Shown in pieces: positions 53,877-64,000 of a stretch of 64,000 nt of DNA (position 1 is its first letter; the number at the start of each line of letters is the position of its first letter). A model generated the notes under the pieces. It saw only the letters and a list, made by a program, of their open reading frames with translations, was not told the DNA's origin and did no database searches. Position numbers and translations under genes: made by a program. Origin of the DNA: Poa pratensis. Its lineage: Eukaryota; Streptophyta; Magnoliopsida; Poales; Poaceae. The stretch covers positions 90,214,723 through 90,278,722 of the forward strand of contig CAMZMU010000034.1 in the NCBI GenBank assembly GCA_947311845.1, written 5' to 3'.

Positions 53877-55447
53877 TGATGGCTACGTGTTGGTGAACCC
53901 CAAGAGGAAGGTTATGATGTAGACAGCAGAAGTTTTCCCTTGAGAAATCTACCCAAGGTTATCAATCCAGTAGGACTTGACGATCAATTGGAAGGTTGTT
54001 GATGTTGACTCCCCCTGGCGCTAGGGAGCTTGCACCAACGTGGAATCTGCACAGACACAAACCAGAACTTTGCCCAACACGAAACAGAGAGGTTGTCAAT
54101 CTCTCCGGTCTTGCAGAAACAAAGAGTTAAACGTATGGTGTGGAAAACAGCAGGAAAAACAGCAAGTAACAGGAAACAGATGATTGCAGCAGGTTGTGTA
54201 AACAGTATGAGGAAATTGGACCAGGGTCCACAGTTCACTAGTGGTGTCTCTCTCAGAACAGATAACTAGCATGTTGGGTAAACAAATTACAGCTGGGCAA
54301 TTGACAAATAGAGAGGGCATAACAATGCAATACATGCCAAGATGTCTACTATGAAATCTAGTTGGGCATTACAACAAAGTACATAGACCGTTATTCCAAC
54401 CGCATCTATGCCTAAATAATCCACCTTCAAGGCAGCATCCGCATCCTGTTCAGTATTAAGTTGCTAACAACAGATTATTGCATGAAGTAAAGTGTGTAAT
54501 GTAATCAATACAAGTGCCCTTGGACACTGCACCAATGTTTTATCCCTAGTAGCAACAGCACATCTACCATCTTAGACTTTCTGTCACTGATCCAGATATC
54601 TAGAGACTGAACCCACTATCGAGCATAAATACCCCCTCTTGGAGTCACAAGCATCTACTTGGCCAAAGCATCTACTAGCAACGGAGAGCATGCAAGATCA
54701 AGAGCACATAGATAAACAACTTGAATAAACATGGTATCAATATTCATCGGATCCCAGCAAACACAACATCTAGCATTACAATAAGATGATCTTGATCATG
54801 TTAGGCAGCTCACAAGATCTAAACATGGAGGCACAAGGTAGAGAGACAACCATCTAGCTACTGCTATGGACCCGTAGTCCAGGGGTGGACTACTCACGCA
54901 TCACTCCGGAGGCAGGCATGGTGATGTAGAGCCCTCCGGTGATGATCTCCCCTCCGGCAGGGTGCCGGGAAGAGCTTCAGAACTCCTCCGATCTGAGATT
55001 GACGATGACGGCCGCGACGGAACTTTTCGTGGAATATGATCGACCGTAATAGGGTTTTCGCGTCGCGGAGAATATATAGGCGAAGAGGCGGCGTCGGTGG
55101 CCGAGGGGGGCCACCACGCCATAGGGGGGCGCGGGCCCACCCTGGGCCGCGCCCTAGTGTGGCGTGGCCCCCTGGTGGGTCTGCTCCGACTCCCCTTTGG
55201 ACTCCGTGATCTCCTCGTGATATTATTGACGATGTCTTTTGTTTCGTCCAATTCCGAGAATATTTCCTTAATAGATTTTCTGAAACCAAAAACAGCAGAA
55301 AACAGGGAACTGGCACTGTGGCATCTTGTTAATAGGTTAGTCCCAGAAAATGCATAAAAATGATATAAAGTGTAACCAAAACATGTAGCAATTGATATAA
55401 TATCAGCATGGAACATCAAAAATTATAGATACGTTTGAGACGTATCA
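53791..55447 (-). repeat. 3' LTR (1657 bases) of the extended-LTR element
   Basis: Contains a primer-binding-site copy at 53850-53866, inside the LTR about 60 bases from its end. TATA-like CTATATATTC on the minus strand lies near 55070-55080. Carries a 16-base insertion near 55125 relative to the 5' LTR. Confidence 0.92.
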
Positions 55448-55485
55448 AGCATCCCCAAGCTTAGTTCCTGCTCGTCCTCGAGTAG
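55448..55485 (-). promoter_or_regulatory. Polypurine-type block before the 3' LTR
   Basis: On the minus strand CTACTCGAGGACGAGCAGG, then AACTAAGCTTGGGGATGC, directly before TGATACG. Closely similar to the block before the 3' LTR of the gag-protease family (22842-22876). Confidence 0.75.
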
Positions 55486-57950
55486 GTAAACGATAAAAAC
55501 AGATAATTTTTGAAGTGACATGCTACCAACACAATCTTTGATCAAATAACAATGTAATGCACATGATCTGAATGAAGTGATCCAAGCCAATGGTCTATAG
55601 TTTGCAAGCAAGTAAATAAAGAGTAAACATAAGTGATCACACAAGTGCAAACTTTCATGAATAACACTATAAAACATTTAGAGATATAATAGTCTAACAT
55701 AATAGTTAGCTCACAGCAGCAATAATTCTCAACATGAAAGTGTTTGTATCAACACAAAGGAAGATAATAGCTTCAGCTTTTGCTTCAACTTTCAACATGT
55801 ATATCATATAGATAATGTCAATGCAAAGAATATGATCAACCAAACACAAAGTTATGTAAAAACTGTTATACTGGAGTTGACAATGATGTTTGCTTAAGTA
55901 GACAGAAAGAAGTGGGAAAACTGACTCAACATAAAAGTAAAAGAATGGCCCTTCGCAGAGGGAAGCAGGGATTAACATCATGTGCTAGAGCTGTAGTTCC
56001 CGAAGGCATATAGAGAGCATAAAATATTGTTTTGTAAGGTAATGGTGTATACAGGTGTCAACAAATCAAATAGCAGGTACTTGTCATCTTCCATGGCTAA
56101 CTAACTTTTAGAGCGGTTCCGAGAGTTTTTAGGACTGCACTTGTAACAAGCACTTATTGGTGACACTCCTCCCAACCATTTACTTTCCACAAACCATGGC
56201 TAACCGAATCCTCGGGTGCCCACCAACATTCACCATGGAGGAGTGTCTATTTATTTATTTATAGGGTGGACTAACCAGCTCTTTAATGCAAAATAAAAGG
56301 TGGAGAAGCAGATGAAGCTGCCAATCCTTGTAAATTAATTAGCATGGAAGATGACAAATCTCACTACTACGTCCTTATGAGCTTTTCAAGTAGTGACACA
56401 AAAAGGAAATGTAACAGTTTTGAGTAGTTAGTAGATAGCACATGAAGAAATTTACTTGGAATGGTGAAAACACCACATAATAGGTAGGTATGGTGGACAC
56501 AGGTGGCATGGATTTGGCTCAAGGTTTTGGATGTACAAGAAGCATTCCCTCTTAGTACAGAGTTTAGGCTAGCAAGGTTATTATAAGCAAACATCATTAT
56601 CAACTGGAATAGCAAGAGTGTACATAAAACACAAGGTTTGACGAACCATAGACTCCCACTGTCTTCCTTGTTAACACATAGCCTTCATCCAAAAATTATC
56701 TAGACTACTATGGACTTCCAATTATGCAACAGATTATTATAGCAGAAAATCCTTATAGTAGTTCTTCATTAATAGCCATTACTTACATGATGCACAAGCT
56801 TAAACATTAATTACTTGACAGCTCAAAACAATTGGCAAGCATCAAATTACTCAAGACAACGATCTAAAAAGATTCATGTAAGCATTTTATACCACTACCA
56901 CATGCATAGCATTTTTCTGGTCCAACCAAACACCAATCAACTTATTTGACAACTCTCCAAACAGATATAAGTGAAGCAAGAGAGTACTTTCTTCAAAAGA
57001 AACTGATAGCTCTAACAAGAGATGTATGAAAAACTGAGAGCTAACAGCAAACAGCAACTAGACAGGAATACTCAACAAGTATAAGTGAAGCACAAGAGTA
57101 TTCTAATGAAAAAGTGGAGCGTGTCTCTCTCCCAAACATGAATACTAGGATCCAACAAGTATAGCACAGCAAACAAAACAAAACAAACTGAAAACAAAAA
57201 CACACTGACGCTCCAAGGAAGAGTACACTAGCATGAAGCAATAAAAATATAGCACCATTAGAGATGACCTGATAATTTGTAGATGAAGAAGGGGATGCCT
57301 TGGGCATCCCCAAGCTTAGATGCTTGAGTCTTCTTGAAATATGCTGGGGAGGTAAGCCTCCCCAAGCTTAAGCTCTTCACTCTTCTTGATCATGTAATAT
57401 CATTCTCTCTATCAACACTTGAAAACTTCCTTCACACCAAAACTTAACAGCTTTTCTCATTAGCAGGTTAGTGCACTAAAGATAATACTTCAAAGTTCTA
57501 GCAAAGACAAACTCACAAGCCAACTATTTTAAACATTAGCCACTGTTACTAGGCTCAAGTGGGCACTTTTACACGAAAAGAAACCACTTAAAAACTTGTA
57601 AAAGAGAGAATGCAAAATAAAAGACAGAATCTGTCAAACCAGAACAGTCTGTAATGACGAATTTTTTCGAGGCACTTACGATGCTCAGATGAAAACTTTT
57701 GAAATAATGAAAGTTGCGTAACATCATCAGGAACATGCACAAAAAGTTTCAGCATTTTTCGATTTTTTCTGATTTTCTACTGAATTAAACGGTGACGAAC
57801 AGCAATCTGTTCCAATGCAGTCCCGAAAATAAATACCAACTTTGCATTAGTAACTCTCCTTGGCACAACAAAACAGCAAATAAAAGATACAAAGGAGTTG
57901 CTACAGAGGTAAACAAACATCCTTGACTAATACTGAAAATAAAAGATAAT
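55486..57950 (-). other. Non-coding internal part of the extended-LTR element
   Basis: About 2.5 kb of AT-rich sequence without a supported frame. CCCAAGCTTA-type motifs recur near 57309 and 57361, perhaps decayed duplicates of the polypurine block. Confidence 0.6.
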
Positions 57951-57999
57951 GGGTTGCCTCCCAAAAGCGCTTTCTTTAACGCCTTTTAGCTAGGCATAG
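57951..57999 (-). other. Conserved block after the ORF
   Basis: CTAGCTAAAAGGCG, TAAAGAAAGCGCTTTTGGG and AGGCAACCC: the same module as at 5267-5315 in the gag-protease family, again placed just after the reading frame. Confidence 0.65.
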
Positions 58000-58014
58000 T
58001 GATTTTTATGATGC

Positions 58015-58995
58015 TCACATAAAGATGAGAGTTGAAACGTAAAAGAGAGCATCAAGAAGCATATATAAAACATTTAAATCTAACACTCTTCTATGCATAG
58101 GAGCCTTGTAAGAAAACAAGTAAATGAAGCACAAAGTGACTAGCATAGGAAGACAAAACAAGTGCAACTTCAAAATTTTCAACATAAAGAGAGGAGACTT
58201 AATATTATTGTGATATATGAAACTATGTCTCCCTCTCACATAATGACCAGTAGGTTTTAAAGAAACCATCATATAAAAGCAACACAAGAGAAAGCTCAAA
58301 ACTTTCATCACAAAGAGAGGAAATCTAATAACATGAAGATTTCTATAACCATATTTTCCTCTCTCAAAATAATTTTCAGTAGCATCATGAATAGACTCAA
58401 TATAGCTATCACATGAAGCATGCTTTTCATGATCTTCAAACACATAATTTTTATTAAGCTCAAAAACAGTGGAGTCATTAAACTCACTTTTGACAATAGT
58501 AGCAAGATTAATATCATCAGGCAATATAGGACCATCATCAAGAGAATTATCATAAATAACATTAGGGAGCACATTTTTACTTTCTGCAATTTCCTCTTTT
58601 ACTGAGTCAAGGAGGATGTTTACTTCAAATTTATCAAAAGGAGATATTTCAATAGAATCATGACATTCAAAAGTATAGCATTCTTCCTCCTCCAAGCTTG
58701 GGGGACTAAAAATATCATTTTTATCAAAACCAGCTTCCCCAAGCTTAGAGCTTTCCATGGCATTAGCAATAATGGTGTTCAAAGAATGTATGCTAATAAC
58801 ATTGCTACTATCATGATTGTTATGCAAATAAAGTTCCATAGGCTTTTTAATTTTCTCTTCAAACACCTCATGTCCCAACTCAAGATAAATTTCATAAAGC
58901 TCTCTCATGTTGTTTTCAGCCATAGGACTAGTTTCAAGGAAAGTAACTAGTGATAGCAAGTAAAGAGCTAGACATAATAACTCAGCAAGAAACAA
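58015..58995 (-). CDS. Unknown 326-residue protein of the extended-LTR element
   Basis: The only long frame of the element. A hydrophobic N-terminal stretch (AELLCLALYLLSLVTFL) precedes an alternative start MAENNMRELYEIYLELGHEV at residue 25, which may be the true one. The middle is acidic (SLEEEECYTFECHDSIEISP, DDGPILPDDINLATIVKSEF). The C-terminal third has two related segments, ERGKYGYRNLHVIRFPLFVM-KVLSF and VRGRHSFIYHNNIKSPLFML-KILKL, each followed by a hydrophobic run that could span a membrane, then a third hydrophobic tail. It is not similar to gag, protease, reverse transcriptase or integrase as far as I can read. Function unknown; an env-like role would be a guess. Confidence 0.55.
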   Translation of the reverse strand: MFLAELLCLALYLLSLVTFLETSPMAENNMRELYEIYLELGHEVFEEKIKKPMELYLHNNHDSSNVISIHSLNTIIANAMESSKLGEAGFDKNDIFSPPSLEEEECYTFECHDSIEISPFDKFEVNILLDSVKEEIAESKNVLPNVIYDNSLDDGPILPDDINLATIVKSEFNDSTVFELNKNYVFEDHEKHASCDSYIESIHDATENYFERGKYGYRNLHVIRFPLFVMKVLSFLLCCFYMMVSLKPTGHYVRGRHSFIYHNNIKSPLFMLKILKLHLFCLPMLVTLCFIYLFSYKAPMHRRVLDLNVLYMLLDALFYVSTLIFM

Positions 58996-59144
58996 AACCG
59001 AAAATAAACTAAATGCAAGTAACTAATTTTTTTGTATTTTTGAATATTGAAAGCAAACAAGATAAAATAAAATAAACTAAGCAAGACAAAAACAAAGTAA
59101 AGAGATTGGAACTGAGAGACTCCCCTTTCCAATAGCCTCCAAGT

Positions 59145-59161
59145 CCCCGGCAACGGCGCCA
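59145..59161 (-). promoter_or_regulatory. Primer binding site of the extended-LTR element
   Basis: TGGCGCCGTTGCCGGGG on the minus strand, nine bases (GCTGTTTTC) inside the 5' LTR end. A second copy of the same motif lies within the LTR at 59230-59246. The tRNA identity is not assigned here. Confidence 0.8.
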
Positions 59162-59170
59162 GAAAACAGC

Positions 59171-60811
59171 TGGTGCCTGGTTGACGGGAGAGTATTTGAG
59201 GATGATGATGATGGTGATGATGAGTACTTCCCCGGCAACGGCGCCAGAAAACAGCTTGATGGCTACGTGTTGGTGAACCCCAAGAGGAAGGTTATGATGT
59301 AGACAGCAGAAGTTTTCCCTTGAGAAATCTACCCAAGGTTATCAATCCAGTAGGACTTGACGATCAATTGGAAGGTTGTTGATGTTGACTCCCCCTGGCG
59401 CTAGGGAGCTTGCACCAACGTGGAATCTGCACAGACACAAACCAGAACTTTGCCCAACACGAAACAGAGAGGTTGTCAATCTCTCCGGTCTTGCAGAAAC
59501 AAAGAGTTAAACGTATGGTGTGGAAAACAGCAGGAAAAACAGCAAGTAACAGGAAACAGATGATTGCAGCAGGTTGTGTAAACAGTGTGAGGAAATTGGA
59601 CCAGGGTCCACAGTTCACTAGTGGTGTCTCTCTCAGAACAGATAACTAGCATGTTGGGTAAACAAATTACAGCTGGGCAATTGACAAATAGAGAGGGCAT
59701 AACAATGCAATACATGCCAAGATGTCTACTATGAAATCTAGTTGGGCATTACAACAAAGTACATAGACCGTTATTCCAACCGCATCTATGCCTAAATAAT
59801 CCACCTTCAAGGCAGCATCCGCATCCTGTTCAGTATTAAGTTGCTAACAACAGATTATTGCATGAAGTAAAGTGTGTAATGTAATCAATACAAGTGCCCT
59901 TGGACACTGCACCAATGTTTTATCCCTAGTAGCAACAGCACATCTACCATCTTAGACCTTTCTGTCACTGATCCAGATATCTAGAGACTGAACCCACTAT
60001 CTAGCATAAATACCCCCTCTTGGAGTCACAAGCATCTACTTGGCCAAAGCATCTACTAGCAACGGAGAGCATGCAAGATCAAGAGCACATAGATAAACAA
60101 CTTGAATAAACATGGTATCAATATTCATCGGATCCCAGCAAACACAACATCTAGCATTACAATAAGATGATCTTGATCATGTTAGGCAGCTCACAAGATC
60201 TAAACATGGAGGCACAAGGTAGAGAGACAACCATCTAGCTACTGCTATGGACCCGTAGTCCAGGGGTGGACTACTCACGCATCACTCCGAGGCAGGCATG
60301 GTGATGTAGAGCCCTCGGTGATGATCTCCCCTCCGGCAGGGTGCCGGGAAGAGCTTCAGAACTCCTCCGATCTGAGATTGACGATGACGGCCGCGACGGA
60401 ACTTTTCGTGGAATATGATCGACCATAATAGGGTTTTCGCGTCGCGGAGAATATATAGGCGAAGAGGCGGCGTCGGTGGCCGAGGGGGGCCACCACGCCA
60501 TAGGGTGGGCCCGCGCCCTAGTGTGGCGTGGCCCCCTGGTGGGTCTGCTCCGACTCCCCTTTGGACTCCGTGATCTCCTCGTGATATTATTGACGATGTC
60601 TTTTGTTTCGTCCAATTCCGAGAATATTTCCTTAATAGATTTTCTGAAACCAAAAACAGCAGAAAACAGGGAACTGGCACTGTAGCATCTTGTTAATAGG
60701 TTAGTCCCAGAAAATGCATAAAAATGATATAAAGTGTAGCCAAAACATGTAGCAATTGATATAATATCAGCACGGAACATCAAAAATTATAGATACGTTT
60801 GAGACGTATCA
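59171..60811 (-). repeat. 5' LTR (1641 bases) of the extended-LTR element
   Basis: Ends as in the 3' LTR. TATA-like CTATATATTC on the minus strand at 60449-60459. Includes the internal primer-binding-site copy at 59230-59246. Confidence 0.92.
60449..60459 (-). promoter_or_regulatory. TATA-like element in the 5' LTR
   Basis: CCTATATATTC on the minus strand, about 350 bases from the LTR start and followed by CCGCGACGCG: a typical LTR promoter arrangement. Confidence 0.5.
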
Positions 60812-60816
60812 CTATG

Positions 60817-61917
60817 TCAGGCACTTGTACCTAGTCAAGGCACGTTGTTCCTTGATCCTCTTTTTTTCCCACTACGCTGAGTTTAGAGCATCTCCACTCG
60901 CAGCGCCCAAACGGCCGCCCAAAGTGTGTCCGGATGGGTGTTTTGGGCGCTGTCCGGACAAGGTGCAGCATATAGGCGGCACCTCTTCCCACTTGTGACG
61001 CCTAAAAGTAAAGCGGACATGGCGTCGGCATTTTCACAAACACGCTGTAGACGGGCTGGAGCTCGACGTATAGGACCTCGCCCGCCGGCAGGCGGCGCGC
61101 CTCGACCATCTGCGAGCTCACCAGGACCACTAGCCGGCGTCATGAGGGGGCTCGGGTGGCCGGGAGCACGACGCAGCGGTGGAGGCGCTTGTTGGAGGTG
61201 CGCCGGTGTCGTGCGCAGAGCTGGGCGTGATGTTGACTGGCGCCGGTGCCGCCACGAGCTCCTCGACGTCCAGCTCCTGCACGCGCGTGTACGCCTCCAG
61301 CTCACAGGCCTCTCCGAGCTCCGGGACCGACCGCCGATGCCACAACTCTTCGTCGCTGGCAGCCTCGACGGCGTGCAGACGCCGGAGGCGCACCAAATGC
61401 CGACGAGCACGGCCGCAAGCCAGCACGATGTCGACGCCGGCGCCGGCGTGCACGACGCAGCGGCGCGCGGGAGAGGTCGACGACGCGGAGGGAAGGCAGG
61501 TGCGCCATGGCCTCGTCATCGGAGGGCGCCGCGGCCGCGTCAGAGCTGTACAGCTGTCCCGCGGCGCAGCGGCCAGCGGCAGGTGCGGGTCGAGCAGGCT
61601 GGTGCGCGCCGACGCCATGGCAGTCCGTGCCCTCCCGTGCGTGCCCCTGCTCCGCCATCGTTCGCCGTCGCGCCGTCGCGCAGCAGGACGGCCACGACCA
61701 GGTGAGCACGCCGTCGCGCAGGCATCCCCGCGCTTGTTGGCGGGCTTGAGGTCGAGTTGCGCAAGACTGCGCGCTTGGAGGTGCTCAACTCCGCCCTGGC
61801 CGCCAGAGTACACGCTGCCGGAGTATGCGTTCCTCGTCGGCGCGACAGAGACGCGCTTGGTGCGCGTGTCGGCCAGGATTGCAAGACACGGCGGCGAGGT
61901 AGCAGAAGAGCGGCAGG
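60817..61917. other. GC-rich, coding-like remnant without a clear frame
   Basis: Starts with host flank and a GAGCATCTCCACTCGC piece common in grass MITEs (near 60887). It then becomes strongly GC-rich (61030-61900) with overlapping frames on both strands. On the minus strand short pieces such as MAHLPSLRVVDLSRA and ELGEACELEAYTRVQELDVE look like exon sequence in shifting frames. I could not assign a family; a decayed gene is the best description. Confidence 0.35.
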
Positions 61918-63649
61918 TGATGGCCCTTCACGTAGTTACCTGCGTGAAAAGTAAATGGGTTAGGTTGAGACTCCAAGTGCAGAGTGTGTAGTAAGTGGAA
62001 GACGTGTTTTCCCCACGAGGGGTGACTCGAGGGTTTAATATCGAACTCTCGGGGAATCAGTAGTGAAGATTTATCTTTCCTATCCTTCTTTTGGTTACCT
62101 ACAAAACAAAGTAAATGTTTTGGTCCTCAACCTCACCTAGTGGTTGTCAAGCACAAGGTGTGAGAATGATATCAAGATAATATGCAATGCAAACAAGAAA
62201 TAAATATGCAATGGTGGTAAATAAATATGCAAGGATGGTGGTAGCAATGATAAATGATATTTTTGGGTTTTATATGATGAATGCAAGATGTAAAAGTGTT
62301 TTTGTATTTTCGGATTTTTAAATGGCAGAAAATGGAAAAGTGGTAAAAGTGTTGGAAAGGTGTTTCTTATGATTAAAAATGGACCGGGGTTCATGGTTTC
62401 ACAAATGCACTCTCTCTTTAATAAAGTGGTAGACAATGGAACACTAGAGTTGACATATGAGATTGCAACACAACAGTTTAATGACAAGTTATAATTATAT
62501 GGGCATCACGTCCTAACATAGAGACCTTTTGGTTATTAGTCTCTCTTATACTCCACCAAGATGCGAACTAAATCATAACACCTCAGTAATTAAGATAACT
62601 CAGAGTATAGCAATAAGTATCATGACATGAAGTTAAAATAAGAACATGCTAGATCTAGTCATGGAGTAGTGGCAATGGTCACACCCACATCTCCGGTAGC
62701 ATGGTATTTCTTTTTATCCCTAGTGAGGCAACAAAGTAAGGTAAGATACCCAAGTGGATCGCAGAACTTTCTCTCACGTTCACTGCACTAGCCACCCCCC
62801 GTTACTCCAACTAATGCACACGTTCCCCCTCACACGCTCTCATAAACATGCTTGATCATGACAAGTAAATAAGAACGGGGTACATAATATGCATCTACTT
62901 TCATAACTGAAACAAAACCATTGCAATCTCAAACATATATTAACTCATAAAAAGATCCACCACAAAGGTATTACATAGATGACCGTAATCATGTTCAGCA
63001 GCTCATACGGTACTAATTAGTGAAGCTCAAGAGAGAGAGATACATAAGTTACTTCCACAAACCCATAGTCCAGAGGTGGACTACTCCCTCTTCATCATGG
63101 AGACGGTGGAGAAGTCGTTGGAGAAGATGGAGACCACGCCGGCAGCGCCCCGCCGGAGTTTTCCCCCTCCAATCTGCACTCCAGGTCTCTGTTTCGGTGT
63201 TTCTGTGTTTCTGCGGCGCTCCTTCCAGAGAACGTCGGGGGACTATTTTTATAGGCGTTTTAGGTCAAAACGGAGTCGGTGGAGGAAAGATCGACGGCAA
63301 CGGAGCTCCGAGGCCAAAGGGGGGTCCCACGCGGCCAGGTACTGGCCGCGTGGGCCCACTCATTGGCCCTCGGGCCTCCGCTTGTTTGCTTCCTTCGCTC
63401 CCACGTTTCTTCCTTCCAAAAACTGATGCTCGTAAATTTCCAGGTCATTTGGACGTCGTTTGGGTCCCTGAAACATTAAAATATAGAAATAGGGTTTTCT
63501 GCCTGTGCAGGGTTAATTCCATAAAAATAGGAAACATATCAAATATTCCCAAAATCATTATAAAACAGTGATATAACCCTTATATGATGCAAATATGACT
63601 GGAATATAAGTAATAATGCAAAGTTCATGTATGCATTTTACATGCATCA
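61918..63649 (-). repeat. 3' LTR of a third gag-protease family element
   Basis: Minus-strand copy of the LTR at 22877-24610, from TGATGCATG (63649) to GGCCATCA (61918). TATA-like ACTATAAAAATAG became CTATAAAAATAGTCC near 63242-63256. The five bases outside are GGCAG. More diverged from the two plus-strand copies than they are from each other. Confidence 0.9.
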
Positions 63650-64000
63650 ACATCCCCAAGCTTAACCTATACTCGTCCTCGAGTATGAAGGTGATAAAAC
63701 TAACATGGACTTTGCAATTTAATACTACAATGGATATCAAAGATGATTACTATTGCTACATAGAGTCAAATGATTCATTCTTAAAAGGAGTAGCAATATG
63801 CAAGATAGTTTATGAAGTGATATCAAGTATTCAATGCAAGGATGTTCAATGATAATTCACAAAGTGTAACATAAAGAAGTACTATGGACCACATGTATGC
63901 ATAATGATAAGTAAGAACATCCTACAATGGTCATAGAGTATTGATGAAAATCTGAATATAAAAGGTGGACACTTTGGAAAGATATATATATGAGTAGAGG
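63650..64000 (-). mobile_element. 3' internal end of the third element, cut by the window
   Basis: Minus-strand match to 22526-22876, including the CTCGAGGACGAGTATAGG and AAGCTTGGGGATGT block. The rest of the element lies beyond the window. Confidence 0.88.

Larger units (their letters stand above)
53791..60811 (-). mobile_element. Complete LTR retrotransposon without gag-pol, extended LTRs
   Basis: Both LTRs start (minus strand) TGATACGTCTCA and end GGCACCA. The target duplication is CTATG (53786-53790 and 60812-60816). On the minus strand: 5' LTR 59171-60811; primer binding site 59145-59161; a single unusual ORF (58995-58015); the GGGAGGCAACCC module; a long non-coding stretch; the AAGCTTGGGGATGC polypurine block; and the 3' LTR 53791-55447. 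No gag, protease, reverse transcriptase or integrase is recognised, so it fits the large non-autonomous (LARD-like) class. The few LTR differences imply recent insertion. Confidence 0.92.

Noticed and set aside
53614..53922. 102-codon frame across the left LTR border
   Set aside because: Spans host flank and LTR sequence and includes the CATCATCATC stretch. An accidental frame across an insertion junction.
61020..61900. Several 100-270-codon frames on both strands
   Set aside because: GC-rich DNA with few stops. No frame shows a consistent family, so only a remnant is reported.

Overview
The window is plant nuclear DNA, almost certainly from a large grass genome of the Triticeae type (wheat, Aegilops or barley relatives). 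The evidence is nested LTR retrotransposons, CACTA elements with GGTCCCGGTTC subterminal repeats, Stowaway-type MITEs, a Helitron, and cereal-style F-box/DUF295, wall-associated kinase (WAK) and CYP genes, all mostly broken. No rRNA, tRNA or CRISPR was recognised. Family names are avoided where the sequence does not decide them.

Layout. 1-9356 and 15259-24622 are two near-identical copies of one block: the end of a CACTA TNP2 transposase, an F-box/DUF295 gene on the minus strand, and a gag-protease-only LTR retrotransposon (TGATG...CATCA ends, GGGGG target duplication) inserted just upstream of the F-box start. Copy 1 stops at a 13-N gap (9357-9369). 9370-13430 is a degenerate tandem array of roughly 0.7-0.95 kb units. 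A CACTA 5' end starts at 13751. 25.5-29.6 kb looks like one long minus-strand LTR without a partner. 29.8-31.06 kb looks like mitochondrial DNA. A poly-A retroelement tail ends near 31.64 kb. 31.65-35.07 kb holds parts of an unknown plus-strand gene with a Helitron (32684-34560) in a probable intron.

35.26-43.83 kb is a minus-strand WAK pseudogene, cut in its kinase domain by a 6.66-kb LTR element (36116-42776, duplication GGCCT). That element has no pol. It encodes an unusual zinc-knuckle protein and a cysteine-repeat region, and its LTRs and leader carry many CCGGTAGTACCGG palindromes. Further WAK pieces lie at 44.09-45.0 and 50.93-51.31 kb. 46.02-49.13 kb is a CYP85-clan P450 gene broken by a LINE that happens to be in frame, giving a 634-codon chimeric ORF. 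49.2-53.1 kb is a MITE cluster plus a minisatellite. 53791-60811 is a complete minus-strand LTR element (duplication CTATG) whose LTRs have grown outward to include a primer-binding-site copy. 61918-64000 is the 3' LTR and 3' internal end of a third member of the gag-protease family, on the minus strand and running off the window.

The host genes do not form a pathway. The WAK pieces are relics of a local receptor-kinase cluster, and the F-box and P450 genes are members of large, fast-turnover grass families. Most of the biology here is retroelement evolution: pol-less elements, LTR remodelling, shared 3' modules and insertions into genes. Some frameshifts in the duplicated block may be sequencing errors, because each copy is broken at different places. 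Coordinates are read by eye and may be off by a few bases.
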